Positions 31,912 to 42,913 of a stretch of 64,000 nucleotides of DNA are shown piece after piece. How positions within the stretch are numbered: position 1 is the first letter of the stretch; every line of letters starts with the position of its first letter. A program made the position numbers and the translations under genes. The stretch comes from Mycobacterium sp. PS03-16 (GTDB lineage: Bacteria > Actinomycetota > Actinomycetes > Mycobacteriales > Mycobacteriaceae): NCBI RefSeq assembly GCF_004570325.1, contig NZ_SPQO01000021.1, forward strand, positions 1 to 64,000, given 5' to 3'. The notes under the pieces were generated by a model. The model was given only the letters and a program-made list of their open reading frames with translations. It was not told the origin of the DNA and did no database searches.

Positions 31912-32235
31912 ATGGCCTGGGTCATCCTGCTGGTGTCGGGGGCCTTCGAAGCGGTATGGGCGATCGCGCTGAGCAAGTCGGAGGGGTTCACACGTCCCGT
32001 CCCCGTGGTGGTCTTCCTCGTTGCGGCGTTGATCTCCATGGGCGGCTTGGGCATTGCCCTGCGTGACCTGCCGGTCGGCACGGGCTATGCGGTGTGGGTC
32101 GGCGTCGGCGCGGCGCTCACGGTCCTGTACGCGCTCGTCACCGGCGCAGAGAGCGCATCGCTGATCAAGGTCGCGCTGCTGCTGGGCATCGTCGTGTGCG
32201 TCGTCGGTCTGCAGCTGGTCAGTCAAGCTCACTGA
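31912..32235 (+). CDS. gdx: SMR-family guanidinium exporter Gdx (SugE)
   Basis: This small multidrug-resistance family protein of 107 residues has four transmembrane helices and works as a dual-topology dimer. The essential Glu13 is in GAFEAVWAIALSKSEGFT, and PVGTGYAVWVGVGA matches the Gdx/SugE subgroup that exchanges guanidinium for protons. The guanidine-III riboswitch directly upstream supports this subgroup over drug-exporting EmrE types. The stop region overlaps the convergent YihY-family gene by seven bases. Confidence 0.93.
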   Translation: MAWVILLVSGAFEAVWAIALSKSEGFTRPVPVVVFLVAALISMGGLGIALRDLPVGTGYAVWVGVGAALTVLYALVTGAESASLIKVALLLGIVVCVVGLQLVSQAH

Positions 32236-33251
32236 CGGCGGCGCAGCCGCGAAAGGCCAAGCGCGCCGGCCGCACCGACCGCCGCCGCGACGACCGCGCC
32301 ACCGACGCCGACCCCCTCGCGCACCTCCACCCGGGTGGTGATCTGCGCGGGGTCGGGCGGGTCGACCGGCGCGGCGAGCATGTTGTCGTGCGAGGTGGCC
32401 GCCCACGCGGTCGCGAACAGGATCAGCCGGGCGGTCACGTAGGCGAACACCATCAGCCCCAGCACGGGCCCGAACGTCGCACCGGCGGGCCCGGTCAGCA
32501 CCGAGCTCAGATAGATCGACGCCACCTGCTTGAAGATCTCGAAGCCGACGGCGGCCAGCAGACCCGCCCGCACGCTGCTGCGGAAACTCACCGATTCGCG
32601 GGGTAGCCGGGCGATCATCCAGGTGAACAACAGCCAGGACACGCCGACGGCCACCAGCATCGACAGCGCCTTCAGGCCCCACGTCAGCCCGGGGACGTCC
32701 TCGATGCCCGCCCAGGCCAGGATCCGCGCGATCAGCTTCTGGTCCCCCAGCGCGGTCAGGCCGACCGTGACGACGATCGCCACGAACGCCGACAGCAGCG
32801 CCAGCAGATCCGACACCTTGGTGGTGATGAAGGTGCTCGAATCGCTGTGCTGCTCCCACATCGCGCTCAGCGCCTCGCGCAGGTTGTTCATCCAGCCCAG
32901 CCCGGCCCACGCCGCGGTGGCCAGCCCGACGATGCCCAGCGAGGTCCGCGACTCGATCGCGGTGTTCATCAGCTCGACGAGTTGCTGACCGAAGTCGCCG
33001 GAGACCGTCTGCTGGATCCGACCCTGCAGACTGCCCAGCAGGTCGGGCTGGCTGGCGAGCACGAATCCGGTGATCGAGAAGCCGAGCATGAGCAGCGGGA
33101 ACAGTGCGAACACCGTGAAGTAGGTGATGCCGGCGGCGAAGAAGTTGCCCTTGGACTGCTGATAGCGCTCCTGGGCACGCATGACGTGGTCGAACCAGTC
33201 GTAGCGGGCGCGGAAGCGGTCGAGCACACCGGGCTTGGCCGGTTCGTCCAC
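32229..33251 (-). CDS. YihY/BrkB-family inner-membrane protein
   Basis: This polytopic membrane protein of 340 residues has about six hydrophobic segments (UPF0761/YihY family). It corresponds to Rv3335c next to trpS. The N-terminal signature SKGNFFAAGITYFTVFALFPLLMLGFSI is typical, and LGLMVFAYVTARLILFATAWAAT lies near the C-terminus. A poorly conserved Ala/Gly-rich tail ends LSRLRRRQ. Its function is unclear; the older 'ribonuclease BN' label is wrong for this family. The GTG 33251 start follows GGAGG. It is downstream of trpS in the same direction. Confidence 0.9.
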   Translation of the reverse strand: MDEPAKPGVLDRFRARYDWFDHVMRAQERYQQSKGNFFAAGITYFTVFALFPLLMLGFSITGFVLASQPDLLGSLQGRIQQTVSGDFGQQLVELMNTAIESRTSLGIVGLATAAWAGLGWMNNLREALSAMWEQHSDSSTFITTKVSDLLALLSAFVAIVVTVGLTALGDQKLIARILAWAGIEDVPGLTWGLKALSMLVAVGVSWLLFTWMIARLPRESVSFRSSVRAGLLAAVGFEIFKQVASIYLSSVLTGPAGATFGPVLGLMVFAYVTARLILFATAWAATSHDNMLAAPVDPPDPAQITTRVEVREGVGVGGAVVAAAVGAAGALGLSRLRRRQ

Positions 33252-33266
33252 ACCAGCCTCCAGTCT

Positions 33267-34301
33267 CTACGAGCGCGCGGGCAGGAAACCCAGCCGGTCG
33301 TATACCCGTTTGAGCGTGCGGGCAGACACCTCGCGGGCGCGCTCGGCACCGACGGCCAGCACCCCTTCGAGTTCGGCGGGGTCGGCCAGCAGTTCGTCGA
33401 CCCGGGTCTTGATCGGGGTGACGAACTCCACCACCGCGTCGGCGGTGTCCTTCTTCAGGTCGCCGTATCCGCGGCCGGCGTAGCCCTCGACCAGCGTGTC
33501 GACGTCGGCGCCGGTAACCGCGGCCTGGATGGTCAGCAGGTTCGACACTCCCGCCTTCGCCTCCCGGTCGAAGCGGATCTCGCGTTCGCTGTCGGTGACG
33601 GCCGAGCGGATCTTCTTGGCCGTCTTCGCCGGGTCGTCGAGCAGGCTGACCAGCCCGGCCTCCGTGGCCGCCGACTTGCTCATCTTGGCCGTCGGGTCCT
33701 GCAGGTCGTAGATCTTGGCGGTGGCCTTCGGGATCAGCACGTCGGGTACGACGAATGTGTCGGGGAACTGGGCGTTGAACCGCTGCGCGACGTCGCGGGT
33801 CAACTCCAGATGCTGACGCTGGTCCTCGCCGACCGGTACCAGGTCGGTGTCGTAGAGCAACACGTCGGCGGCCATCAGCACGGGGTAGGTGAACAGGCCC
33901 ACGGTGGTGGAATCCGCGCCCTGCTTCTGGGACTTGTCCTTGAACTGCGTCATCCGTGACGCCTGCCCAAACCCGGTGAAACAGCCCAGTGCCCAAGCCA
34001 ATTCGGCGTGGGCGGGCACATGGCTCTGCACGAACACGGTGCTGCGGGACGGGTCGATGCCCAGCGCCAGGTACTGCGCGGCGGTGACCAGCGTGCGGCG
34101 TCGCAGCGTCTCGGGGTCCTGCGCGACCGTGATCGCGTGCAGGTCCACCACGCAGAAGAACGCGTCGTAGTCGTCCTGCAGCGCCGTCCAGTGCGTCACG
34201 GCCCCCAGCGCGTTGCCCAGGTGCAGCGAATCGGAGGTGGGCTGCACACCGGAGAATACGACACGTGGCACGGGGGGCGGGCTCTCGACTGGGGAGTTCA
34301 T
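33267..34301 (-). CDS. trpS: Tryptophanyl-tRNA synthetase
   Basis: This class I aminoacyl-tRNA synthetase charges tRNA-Trp in the cytoplasm. The 344-residue protein has HIGH as HLGN (27-30) and KMSKS in DPTAKMSKSAATEAG. Further motifs are VVDLHAIT, QSHVPAHAELAWALGCFTG and LVPVGEDQRQHLELTRDVAQRFN. The ATG overlaps the stop of the upstream exonuclease III gene (ATGA). It corresponds to Rv3336c. Confidence 0.97.
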   Translation of the reverse strand: MNSPVESPPPVPRVVFSGVQPTSDSLHLGNALGAVTHWTALQDDYDAFFCVVDLHAITVAQDPETLRRRTLVTAAQYLALGIDPSRSTVFVQSHVPAHAELAWALGCFTGFGQASRMTQFKDKSQKQGADSTTVGLFTYPVLMAADVLLYDTDLVPVGEDQRQHLELTRDVAQRFNAQFPDTFVVPDVLIPKATAKIYDLQDPTAKMSKSAATEAGLVSLLDDPAKTAKKIRSAVTDSEREIRFDREAKAGVSNLLTIQAAVTGADVDTLVEGYAGRGYGDLKKDTADAVVEFVTPIKTRVDELLADPAELEGVLAVGAERAREVSARTLKRVYDRLGFLPARS

Positions 34302-35119
34302 GATGACCCGATCTTTCCATGCGGGTGCGGTGCGTACTCGACGGTGACCGGGGCATGGTCGCTCCAGCGCAGGGCGTAGGCGTCGGCGCGTTCGACGCGC
34401 GCCGCGCACGCGCGGGCCGCCAGCGACGGGGTGGCCAGGTGGTAGTCGATCCGCCAGCCCGCGTCGTTGTCGAACGCCCGGCCGCGCCACGACCACCAGC
34501 TGTAGGGCCCCGCGACGCCGGGATGCAGCACCCGCACCACGTCGACCCACCCGGTCGCGAGCAGGTCGGTCAGCCACTGCCGTTCGCCGGGCAGGAATCC
34601 GGACTTCTTGAGGTTGCCCTTCCAGTTCTTGATGTCGTGCTCGGTGTGGGCGATGTTCCAGTCGCCGCACACCACCGCATCGGTGTCCCGCAACTCGGCC
34701 ATGCGGCCCGCCAGCGCGGCCATGAAGCGCTCCTTCTCGAGCTGACGGTCGGTCTCGGCCTCGCCGGTCTGGACGTAGACGCTGGCCACGGTCACCCCGC
34801 CGGTGTCCACCTCCAGGTAGCGGCCGTGCTCACCGAATTCGTCGGAGACCATCCGTCGGGTCGCGTCGATCGGGTGCCGCGACAGCACCGCCACCCCGTT
34901 GCGGCCCCTGAGATGCGGGCTGGCCGAGGCAAGGTGCCAGCCGTCGGCCAGGGCAGGGGCCAGCGCATCGGCCAGCTGCTCGTCGTCGGCGCGGGTCTCC
35001 TGCAGGCACACCACGTCGGCGGTCGACTCCTTCAGCCAGGCCAACAGCCCGAGATTCTCCGTCGAGCGCTGCTTGACCGCGGCGCGGATGCCGTTGACGT
35101 TGACGGTGCTGACTATCAC
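34298..35119 (-). CDS. xthA: Exodeoxyribonuclease III / AP endonuclease
   Basis: This base-excision repair enzyme of the ExoIII (EEP) family has 273 residues. Catalytic motifs are VNVNGIRAAVK, CLQETRADDEQL (metal-binding Glu), VCGDWNIAHTEHDIKN (Asp/Asn) and WRIDYHLATPSL with WSDHAPV (Asp-His pair). It cleaves at abasic sites and trims 3' ends. The GTG start at 35119 gives MIVSTVNVNGIR, as in the family. It is upstream of and coupled to trpS. Mycobacteria can carry more than one such enzyme, so the symbol is by family. Confidence 0.9.
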   Translation of the reverse strand: MIVSTVNVNGIRAAVKQRSTENLGLLAWLKESTADVVCLQETRADDEQLADALAPALADGWHLASASPHLRGRNGVAVLSRHPIDATRRMVSDEFGEHGRYLEVDTGGVTVASVYVQTGEAETDRQLEKERFMAALAGRMAELRDTDAVVCGDWNIAHTEHDIKNWKGNLKKSGFLPGERQWLTDLLATGWVDVVRVLHPGVAGPYSWWSWRGRAFDNDAGWRIDYHLATPSLAARACAARVERADAYALRWSDHAPVTVEYAPHPHGKIGSS

Positions 35120-35194
35120 GGCGCCAGACCCTAACCCGCCCCCTCGACCGGCCGACCTTGCGGTACCGCCGGTATCACCTTAATGTCGGGCAGC

Positions 35195-36033
35195 ATGACC
35201 GAACGCGCACCGATCCACGCCGGATCCGGCGAGCCGATGCTGCTGCTGCACCCGTTCATGATGTCGCAGAACGTGTGGAAGAAGGTCGCGCCGGTGATCG
35301 CCGACACCGGCCGCTACGAGGTGTACGCGCCGACCATGCTCGGGCACAACGGCGGCCGTAAGGGCCCGTTCTTCCTGGACAGCGGCTCGCTGGCCGACGA
35401 CGTCGAGCGCCGGATGGAAGACCTGGGCTGGGACACCGCGCACATCGTCGGCAACTCGCTGGGCGGCTGGGTGGCGTTCGAACTCGAGCGCCGCGGCCGC
35501 GCTCGCACCCTGACCGGCATCGCGCCCGCCGGCGGCTGGCGGCACTTCACGCCGGCCAAGTTCGAGATCGTCGCCAAGTTCCTCGCCGGCCTGCCGATCT
35601 GGCTGGTGGCCCTTCTGCTCAAGGAGCGGGTGCTCAAACTGCCGATCACCCGGTACCTGACCTACCCGGCGGTCAGCGCCACCGTGGACGGGCTGTCCGA
35701 CGAGGACGTCGCCGACATCATCGACGACGTGTCGCACTGCCCGGCGTACTACCAGCTGCTGGTGAAGTCGCTGACCCTGCCCGGGCTGCTGGAACTGGCC
35801 GAGGGCCGTTCCCCCACCCACCTGGTGATCTGCGAGAAGGACCGGGTGCTGCCGCATCCGCGGTTCACCCGGCACTTCACCGACTCCCTGCCCGACGACA
35901 CCAAGGTGACCCACCTCGACGGCGTCGGGCACATCCCGATGTTCGAGGCGCCTGAGCTCATCGCGAACCTCGTCGTCGACTTCGTCGACGAGCACGCCGG
36001 CCCCGCCGCGGGCCGGGCCGTACCGCCCGCGGG

Positions 36034-36037
<4 letters not shown>
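35195..36037 (+). CDS. Alpha/beta hydrolase
   Basis: This serine hydrolase of 280 residues resembles Rv3338. The core has LLLHPFMMSQNVWKKVAP (oxyanion region), nucleophile elbow VGNSLGGWVA, LVICEKDRVLPHPRF (Asp side) and the catalytic His in DGVGHIPMFEAPEL. The insert between strands (FLAGLPIWLVALLLKERVLKLP) is hydrophobic, suggesting a lipidic substrate. An alternative ATG at 35183 adds four residues. The stop overlaps the stop of the convergent icd gene by three bases. Confidence 0.87.
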
Positions 36038-38274
<2,237 letters not shown>

Positions 38275-38430
38275 GTCGTGTTCTCCCGGAGTCGGTATCG
38301 GTCAGAAATCGAAGCAGCTCCGCGTTGTCGGCGGCCCAGTGCGCTCATGTGGATGCCTCGCGGCCAGATTACAAGCCTGCCGAGACGGGTGGACGGCCAG
38401 CGTTGGCTACTGACCAGTAGCTTCTCCTGG

Positions 38431-38460
38431 TGGCACCTCCCGTCGGCGGTGCGTTAAGCT
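38431..38460 (+). promoter_or_regulatory. Possible promoter of the metY leader
   Basis: TGGCAC (38431-38436), an 18-bp spacer and TAAGCT (38455-38460) resemble a sigma-A promoter, with a start point expected right at the beginning of the SAM-IV aptamer. The -35 match is weak. The remaining part of 38275-38430, upstream of both icd2 and metY, must hold the icd2 promoter, but I see no clear motif. Confidence 0.35.
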
Positions 38461-38467
38461 CTGTTCC

Positions 38468-38587
38468 GGTCATGAGCGCCAGCGACAAGCCCCGGCTTGC
38501 TGGCCGGCAACCCTCCAACCGCGGTGGGGTGCCCCGGGTGATGACCAGGTTGAGTAGCCGCACACGGCTATAAGGCAAGCGCGGGTC
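38468..38587 (+). ncRNA. SAM-IV riboswitch
   Basis: The leader begins GGTCATGAGCGCCAGCGACA and contains CCCCGGCTTGCTGGCCGGCAACCC-type core sequences. It returns with GATGACC (closing P1) and ends with the GTTGAGTAGCCG...CGGCT hairpin and AAGGCAAGCGCGGGTC pseudoknot partner. This is the SAM-IV architecture known from mycobacteria, where it precedes the homocysteine/methionine synthesis genes. SAM binding would shut down the metY-metX operon that follows. Confidence 0.93.
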
Positions 38588-38589
38588 CG

Positions 38590-38616
38590 CCGTGAAACGG
38601 GCCCCCTGTTTCACGG
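38590..38616 (+). promoter_or_regulatory. Hairpin touching the metY ribosome-binding site
   Basis: CCGTGAAAC (38590-38598) pairs perfectly with GTTTCACGG (38608-38616). The 3' arm includes the first bases of the GGAGGAG ribosome-binding site (38615-38621). Placed just after the SAM-IV aptamer, it probably forms the expression platform, acting on translation rather than as an intrinsic terminator (no U-tract). Confidence 0.55.
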
Positions 38617-38626
38617 AGGAGTGTCG

Positions 38627-39967
38627 ATGACTGATCCCGACGTCGTGTCCCACTGGGCGTTCGAGACCAAGCAGGTGCACGCCGGCCAGTCGCCCGATGC
38701 GGCCACCAACGCTAGGGCTCTGCCGATCTACCAGACCACCAGCTACACGTTCCGCGACACCGACCACGCCGCGGCGCTGTTCGGCCTGGCCGAGCCGGGC
38801 AACATCTACACCCGGATCATGAACCCGACGACCGACGTCGTCGAGCAGCGCATCGCCGCGCTGGAGGGCGGCGTCGCCGCGCTGTTCCTGGCGTCCGGGC
38901 AGGCGGCGGAGACGTTCTCGATCCTGAACATCGCCGGCGTCGGAGATCATGTCGTGTCGTCCCCCCGGCTCTACGGCGGCACCTACAACCTCTTCCACTA
39001 CTCGCTACCGAAGATGGGCATCGAGGTGAGCTTCGTCGAGGACGCCGACGACCTCGAGTCGTGGCGGTCCGCGGTGCGCCCGAACACCAAGGCGTTCTTC
39101 GCCGAGTCGATCTCCAACCCGCAGATCGACGTGCTCGACATCCCCGGCGTTTCGGCCGTCGCCCACGATGCGGGCGTGCCGCTGATCGTCGACAACACCA
39201 TCGCCACGCCGTACCTGATCCAGCCGCTGGCCCACGGCGCCGACATCGTCGTGCACTCGGCCACCAAGTATCTCGGCGGGCACGGCAACGCGATCGCCGG
39301 TGTCATCGTCGACGGCGGCACCTTCGACTGGACCAACGGCCACTTCCCCGGTTTCACCACCCCGGACCCGAGCTATCACGGCGTGGTGTTCGCCGACCTC
39401 GGCGCGCCGGCGTACGCGCTGAAGGCCCGCGTCCAGTTGCTGCGTGACCTCGGTTCGGCGGCGTCGCCGTTTAACGCGTTCCTCATCGCCCAGGGCCTCG
39501 AGACCCTGAGCCTGCGGATGGAGCGCCACGTCGCCAACGCGCAGCGCGTCGCGGAGTACCTCGCCGGGCACGCCGACGTCGAATCGGTGAACTACGCCGG
39601 GCTGCCCACCTCACCGTGGTTCGAACGCGGAAAACAGTTGGCGCCCAGAGGAACCGGTGCCGTGCTGGCCTTCGAACTGTCCGGCGGCGTCGAGGCCGGC
39701 AAGGCCTTCGTCAACGCGCTGACGCTGCACAGCCATGTCGCCAACATCGGCGACGTGCGCTCGCTGGTGATCCATCCCGCCTCGACCACGCATGCCCAGC
39801 TCAGCCCCGAGGAGCAACTCGCCACCGGCGTGACTCCCGGCCTGGTCCGGCTTGCGGTCGGCATCGAGGGCATCGACGACATCCTGGCCGACCTCGAGCA
39901 GGGCTTCGCCGCCGCTGCCCGGGTCCGCGCCTCGACGACCGACCCCCACGCGGTGGCGTCGTTCTAG
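38627..39967 (+). CDS. metY: O-acetylhomoserine sulfhydrylase (MetY; MetC in M. tuberculosis naming)
   Basis: This PLP enzyme makes homocysteine from O-acetylhomoserine and sulfide. The 446-residue protein is of the Cys/Met metabolism family: YQTTSYTFRDTDHAA, YTRIMNPTTDVVEQRIAALEGG, FAESISNPQIDVLDI, LIVDNTIATPYLIQPL. The PLP Lys is in VVHSATKYLGGHGNAIAG. ATG 38627 follows GGAGGAG; the GTG at 38621 is part of that site. It corresponds to Rv3340. The SAM-IV riboswitch upstream links expression to SAM level. Confidence 0.95.
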   Translation: MTDPDVVSHWAFETKQVHAGQSPDAATNARALPIYQTTSYTFRDTDHAAALFGLAEPGNIYTRIMNPTTDVVEQRIAALEGGVAALFLASGQAAETFSILNIAGVGDHVVSSPRLYGGTYNLFHYSLPKMGIEVSFVEDADDLESWRSAVRPNTKAFFAESISNPQIDVLDIPGVSAVAHDAGVPLIVDNTIATPYLIQPLAHGADIVVHSATKYLGGHGNAIAGVIVDGGTFDWTNGHFPGFTTPDPSYHGVVFADLGAPAYALKARVQLLRDLGSAASPFNAFLIAQGLETLSLRMERHVANAQRVAEYLAGHADVESVNYAGLPTSPWFERGKQLAPRGTGAVLAFELSGGVEAGKAFVNALTLHSHVANIGDVRSLVIHPASTTHAQLSPEEQLATGVTPGLVRLAVGIEGIDDILADLEQGFAAAARVRASTTDPHAVASF

Positions 39968-39992
39968 GCAGCACAGTTTCGAGGAAGAAGAC

Positions 39993-41114
39993 GTGACGAT
40001 CTCCGACGTGTCCATCACAGCGTTGCCCGCCGAGGGCGAGACCGGGGTGGTCGACATCGGCCCCCTGACCCTGGAAAGCGGCGTCGTCCTCGACGACGTG
40101 TCGATCGCCGTGCAGCGGTGGGGGGACCTGTCCCCCACCCGCGACAACGTGGTCATGGTGCTGCACGCACTGACCGGCGACTCCCACATCACCGGCCCCG
40201 CCGGACCCGACCATCCGACGCCCGGGTGGTGGGACGGCGTCGCCGGACCCGGCGCACCGATCGACACCGACCGGTGGTGCGTGGTGTCGACCAATGTGCT
40301 CGGCGGGTGCCGCGGCTCCACCGGTCCCGCCTCCATCGCCCCCGACGGCAGGCCGTGGGGGTCGCGGTTCCCCGCGATCACCATCCGCGATCAGGTCAAC
40401 GCCGACCTCGCCGCACTCGCCGCACTCGGTATCACCGAGGTGGCCGCGGTGGTCGGCGGCTCGATGGGCGGCGCCCGCGCCCTCGAGTGGATCGTCGGCC
40501 ACCCGGACACCGTGCGCGCAGCGCTGGTGCTGGCCGTCGGCGCCCGCGCCACCGCCGACCAGATCGGCACCCAGAGCACCCAGGTCGCCGCGATCAAGGC
40601 CGACCCGGACTGGTGCGGCGGCGACTACTACGACACCGGGCGTGCCCCCTACACCGGGATGGAGATCGCCCGCCGCTTCGCCCACCTGACCTACCGCGGC
40701 GAACTCGAACTCGACGACCGCTTCGGCAACGACGCCCAGGGCGCCGAGGACCCGGCCGACGGCGGGCGCTTCGCGGTGCAGAGCTACCTCGAATACCAGG
40801 GCGCCAAATTGGTCGAGCGGTTCGATCCGGGCACCTACGTGGTGCTCACCGACGCCCTGTCCAGCCATGATGTCGGCCGCGGTCGTGGCGGCATCCGGGC
40901 CGCGCTGGCGAGCTGCCGGGTCCCGACGATCGTCGGCGGCATCACTTCCGATCGGCTCTACCCGCTGCGGCTGCAGGAAGAGTTGGCCGAGCTGCTCGGC
41001 GGCTGCGCCGGCCTCGAGGTCGTGGACTCGCTCTACGGCCACGACGGCTTCCTGGTGGAGACCGAGGCGATCGGCAAACTCCTGCGCCGCACGCTGGAGC
41101 TGGCGGCGCGGTGA
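39993..41114 (+). CDS. metX: Homoserine O-acetyltransferase (MetX; MetA in M. tuberculosis)
   Basis: This enzyme acetylates L-homoserine with acetyl-CoA, supplying the substrate of MetY. The 373-residue alpha/beta hydrolase-fold protein has VLHALTGDSHITGP, WCVVSTNVLGGCRGSTGPAS and the nucleophile Ser in VVGGSMGGARALEW. The catalytic Asp and His are near the C-terminus (TSDRLYPL, YGHDGFLVE). GTG 39993 follows GAGGAAG, 25 bp after metY. The stop overlaps the next gene as GTGA. It corresponds to Rv3341. Confidence 0.95.
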   Translation: MTISDVSITALPAEGETGVVDIGPLTLESGVVLDDVSIAVQRWGDLSPTRDNVVMVLHALTGDSHITGPAGPDHPTPGWWDGVAGPGAPIDTDRWCVVSTNVLGGCRGSTGPASIAPDGRPWGSRFPAITIRDQVNADLAALAALGITEVAAVVGGSMGGARALEWIVGHPDTVRAALVLAVGARATADQIGTQSTQVAAIKADPDWCGGDYYDTGRAPYTGMEIARRFAHLTYRGELELDDRFGNDAQGAEDPADGGRFAVQSYLEYQGAKLVERFDPGTYVVLTDALSSHDVGRGRGGIRAALASCRVPTIVGGITSDRLYPLRLQEELAELLGGCAGLEVVDSLYGHDGFLVETEAIGKLLRRTLELAAR

Positions 41115-41842
41115 GGCCGTCCCCGGCGCACCCGTCGCTGTCGTTCGGCGCGCAGGCCGCCGCCTATGAGCGGGGCCGGCCGTCCTATCCACCCGAGGCG
41201 ATCGACTGGCTGCTGCCCGCGGGTGCGGGCACCGTGCTGGACCTGGGCGCCGGCACCGGCAAGCTGACCACCCGGCTGGTGGAACGCGGCCTCGACGTGG
41301 TCGCGGTCGACCCGATCCCCGAGATGCTCGAGGTGCTCACCCGGTCACTGCCCGACACCCCGGCGCTGCTCGGCACCGCCGAGGAGATCCCGCTGGCCGA
41401 CGACAGCGTCGACGCGGTGCTGGTGGCCCAGGCCTGGCACTGGTTCGACACCGACCGGGCGGTCGCGGAGATCGCACGCGTCCTGCGGCCCGGCGGACGG
41501 CTCGGGCTGGTGTGGAACACCCGCGACGAACGGCTGGGGTGGGTCAAGGAACTGGGCGACATCATCGGCCACGAGAACGACCCCTTCACCGATGCGGTGT
41601 CGCTGCCCGCGCCGTTCACCGATGTGGCGCGCCACCACGTCGAATGGACGAACTATCTGACACCGCAGGCGCTCATCGACCTGGTGGCCTCGCGCAGCTA
41701 CTGCATCACCTCCCCCGCCGAGGTCCGCACCCGCACGTTGGATCAGGTGCGCGAGCTGCTGGCCACCCATCCTGCGCTGGCCAACGCGACGGGGTTGGCG
41801 TTGCCGTACGTGACAGTCTGCATCCGGGCGAGGCTGAGCTGA
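41111..41842 (+). CDS. SAM-dependent class I methyltransferase
   Basis: This is a 243-residue methyltransferase of the UbiE/Methyltransf_11 type. SAM-binding motif I is VLDLGAGTGKLTTRLVERGLDVVAVDP and motif II AWHWFDTDRAVAEIARVLRPGGRLGLVWN. It corresponds to Rv3342, always next to metX in mycobacteria; the substrate is unknown. GTG 41111 overlaps the metX stop codon, so it belongs to the SAM-riboswitch operon. A SAM-consuming enzyme in that operon is notable. Confidence 0.88.
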   Translation: MRPSPAHPSLSFGAQAAAYERGRPSYPPEAIDWLLPAGAGTVLDLGAGTGKLTTRLVERGLDVVAVDPIPEMLEVLTRSLPDTPALLGTAEEIPLADDSVDAVLVAQAWHWFDTDRAVAEIARVLRPGGRLGLVWNTRDERLGWVKELGDIIGHENDPFTDAVSLPAPFTDVARHHVEWTNYLTPQALIDLVASRSYCITSPAEVRTRTLDQVRELLATHPALANATGLALPYVTVCIRARLS

Positions 41843-41870
41843 CGGCCGCCGGACGCGGGGCGACCTGAGC

Positions 41871-42623
41871 ATGCCGGGGTGGCTGGCGGCCGGCGGCTGG
41901 GGATTGCTCGCCGGCGCGGCGCTGGTGATCGGTGCACTGGTCGGTTGGGCCGTGCGCGTCCCCACACGGGTGGTCGCCGCGGTGATGGCGTTCGGCGCCG
42001 GGGTGCTGATCTCCGCGCTCGCCTTCGACCTGATGGACGAGGCCGAGCGCACCGGTGGCCTCGCCGCCACCGCGATCGGCTTCGTCGGCGGCGCCGTCGC
42101 CTATGTCGGCGCGAACATCGTGCTGGACCGCTACGGCGCCCGGCACCGCAAGCGGTCCCACGGCAGGCAACCGTCGGAGGCGCAGGCCGGCGGCAGCGGT
42201 GCGGCCATCGCGATCGGGGCCCTGCTCGACGGTGTGCCCGAATCGGTGGTGCTCGGCATCTCGCTGATCGGCGGTCAGGGCGTCGGCCTGCCGGTGCTGG
42301 CCGCGGTGTTCATCTCCAACCTGCCCGAGGGGTTGTCCAGCGCGGCCGGGATGAAGCAGGCCGGCCGCGGCGCCAGGTACGTATTCGGCGTGTGGGGCGG
42401 GATCGCCGTGATCAGCGGGATCGCGGCGATGCTGGGTTACCTGCTGCTCGACGGCGCGTCACCGGCGCTGATCGCGGTCATCACCGCCGTCGCCGCCGGC
42501 GCGATCCTGGCGATGATCGCCGACACGATGGTGCCCGAGGCGTTCTCCGAGACCCATGTGTTCACCGGGTTGATCACCACGTTCGGGTTCCTCACCGCAT
42601 TCGCGATCGAGCGGATGAGCTAG
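41871..42623 (+). CDS. ZIP-family metal transporter
   Basis: This polytopic membrane protein of 250 residues has about eight hydrophobic segments. The ZIP-type intramembrane motifs are GALLDGVPESVVLGISL and VFISNLPEGLSSAAGM, with acidic metal-ligand candidates. A short His/Arg-rich loop (RHRKRSHGRQ) follows the third helix. The first HNxPEG of classical ZupT is altered to DGVPES, so zinc specificity is uncertain. Its stop overlaps the stop of the convergent DUF3017 gene. Confidence 0.82.
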   Translation: MPGWLAAGGWGLLAGAALVIGALVGWAVRVPTRVVAAVMAFGAGVLISALAFDLMDEAERTGGLAATAIGFVGGAVAYVGANIVLDRYGARHRKRSHGRQPSEAQAGGSGAAIAIGALLDGVPESVVLGISLIGGQGVGLPVLAAVFISNLPEGLSSAAGMKQAGRGARYVFGVWGGIAVISGIAAMLGYLLLDGASPALIAVITAVAAGAILAMIADTMVPEAFSETHVFTGLITTFGFLTAFAIERMS

Positions 42624-42913
42624 CTGGTGCCCAGTGGGTCGATGGTCCACGCGACGTAGAACATCGTCGCGCTGACCGTCGCGGTGGTGACGAAGTCGAT
42701 GCCCTTGCTGCGGACGGCGAGCAGGCCGGCGCGATCGTCGGTCAGGGCCAGCCGCAGCGCCGCCGCGGTCCCGACACCGACCGCCATCACGAGCGCCCCA
42801 CGCCGCCAATAGCCGGCGACCACCAGCACGAACGCGGCGACGAACACCGAACCGACCACCAGTATCGGCCACTGACCCGCGAACACCTTGCGGGCGAACT
42901 CCCGGGGCGTCAC
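42620..42913 (-). CDS. DUF3017 membrane protein
   Basis: This small membrane protein of 97 residues has three hydrophobic segments (WPILVVGSVFVAAFVLVVAGYW, ALVMAVGVGTAAALRLAL, TATVSATMFYVAWTI). It matches Rv3355c in length and in location after folD. The GTG start at 42913 overlaps the folD stop (GTGA). Its function is unknown. The DDRAGLLAVRSKGID motif between helices 2 and 3 is the conserved cytosolic loop of the family. Confidence 0.88.
   Translation of the reverse strand: MTPREFARKVFAGQWPILVVGSVFVAAFVLVVAGYWRRGALVMAVGVGTAAALRLALTDDRAGLLAVRSKGIDFVTTATVSATMFYVAWTIDPLGTS

Noticed and set aside
31732..34356. An 874-residue minus-strand open frame crossing several genes.
   Set aside because: It runs through trpS and the YihY gene in another frame and antisense to gdx. 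Its composition is Arg/Gly/Ala-rich with no recognisable domain.
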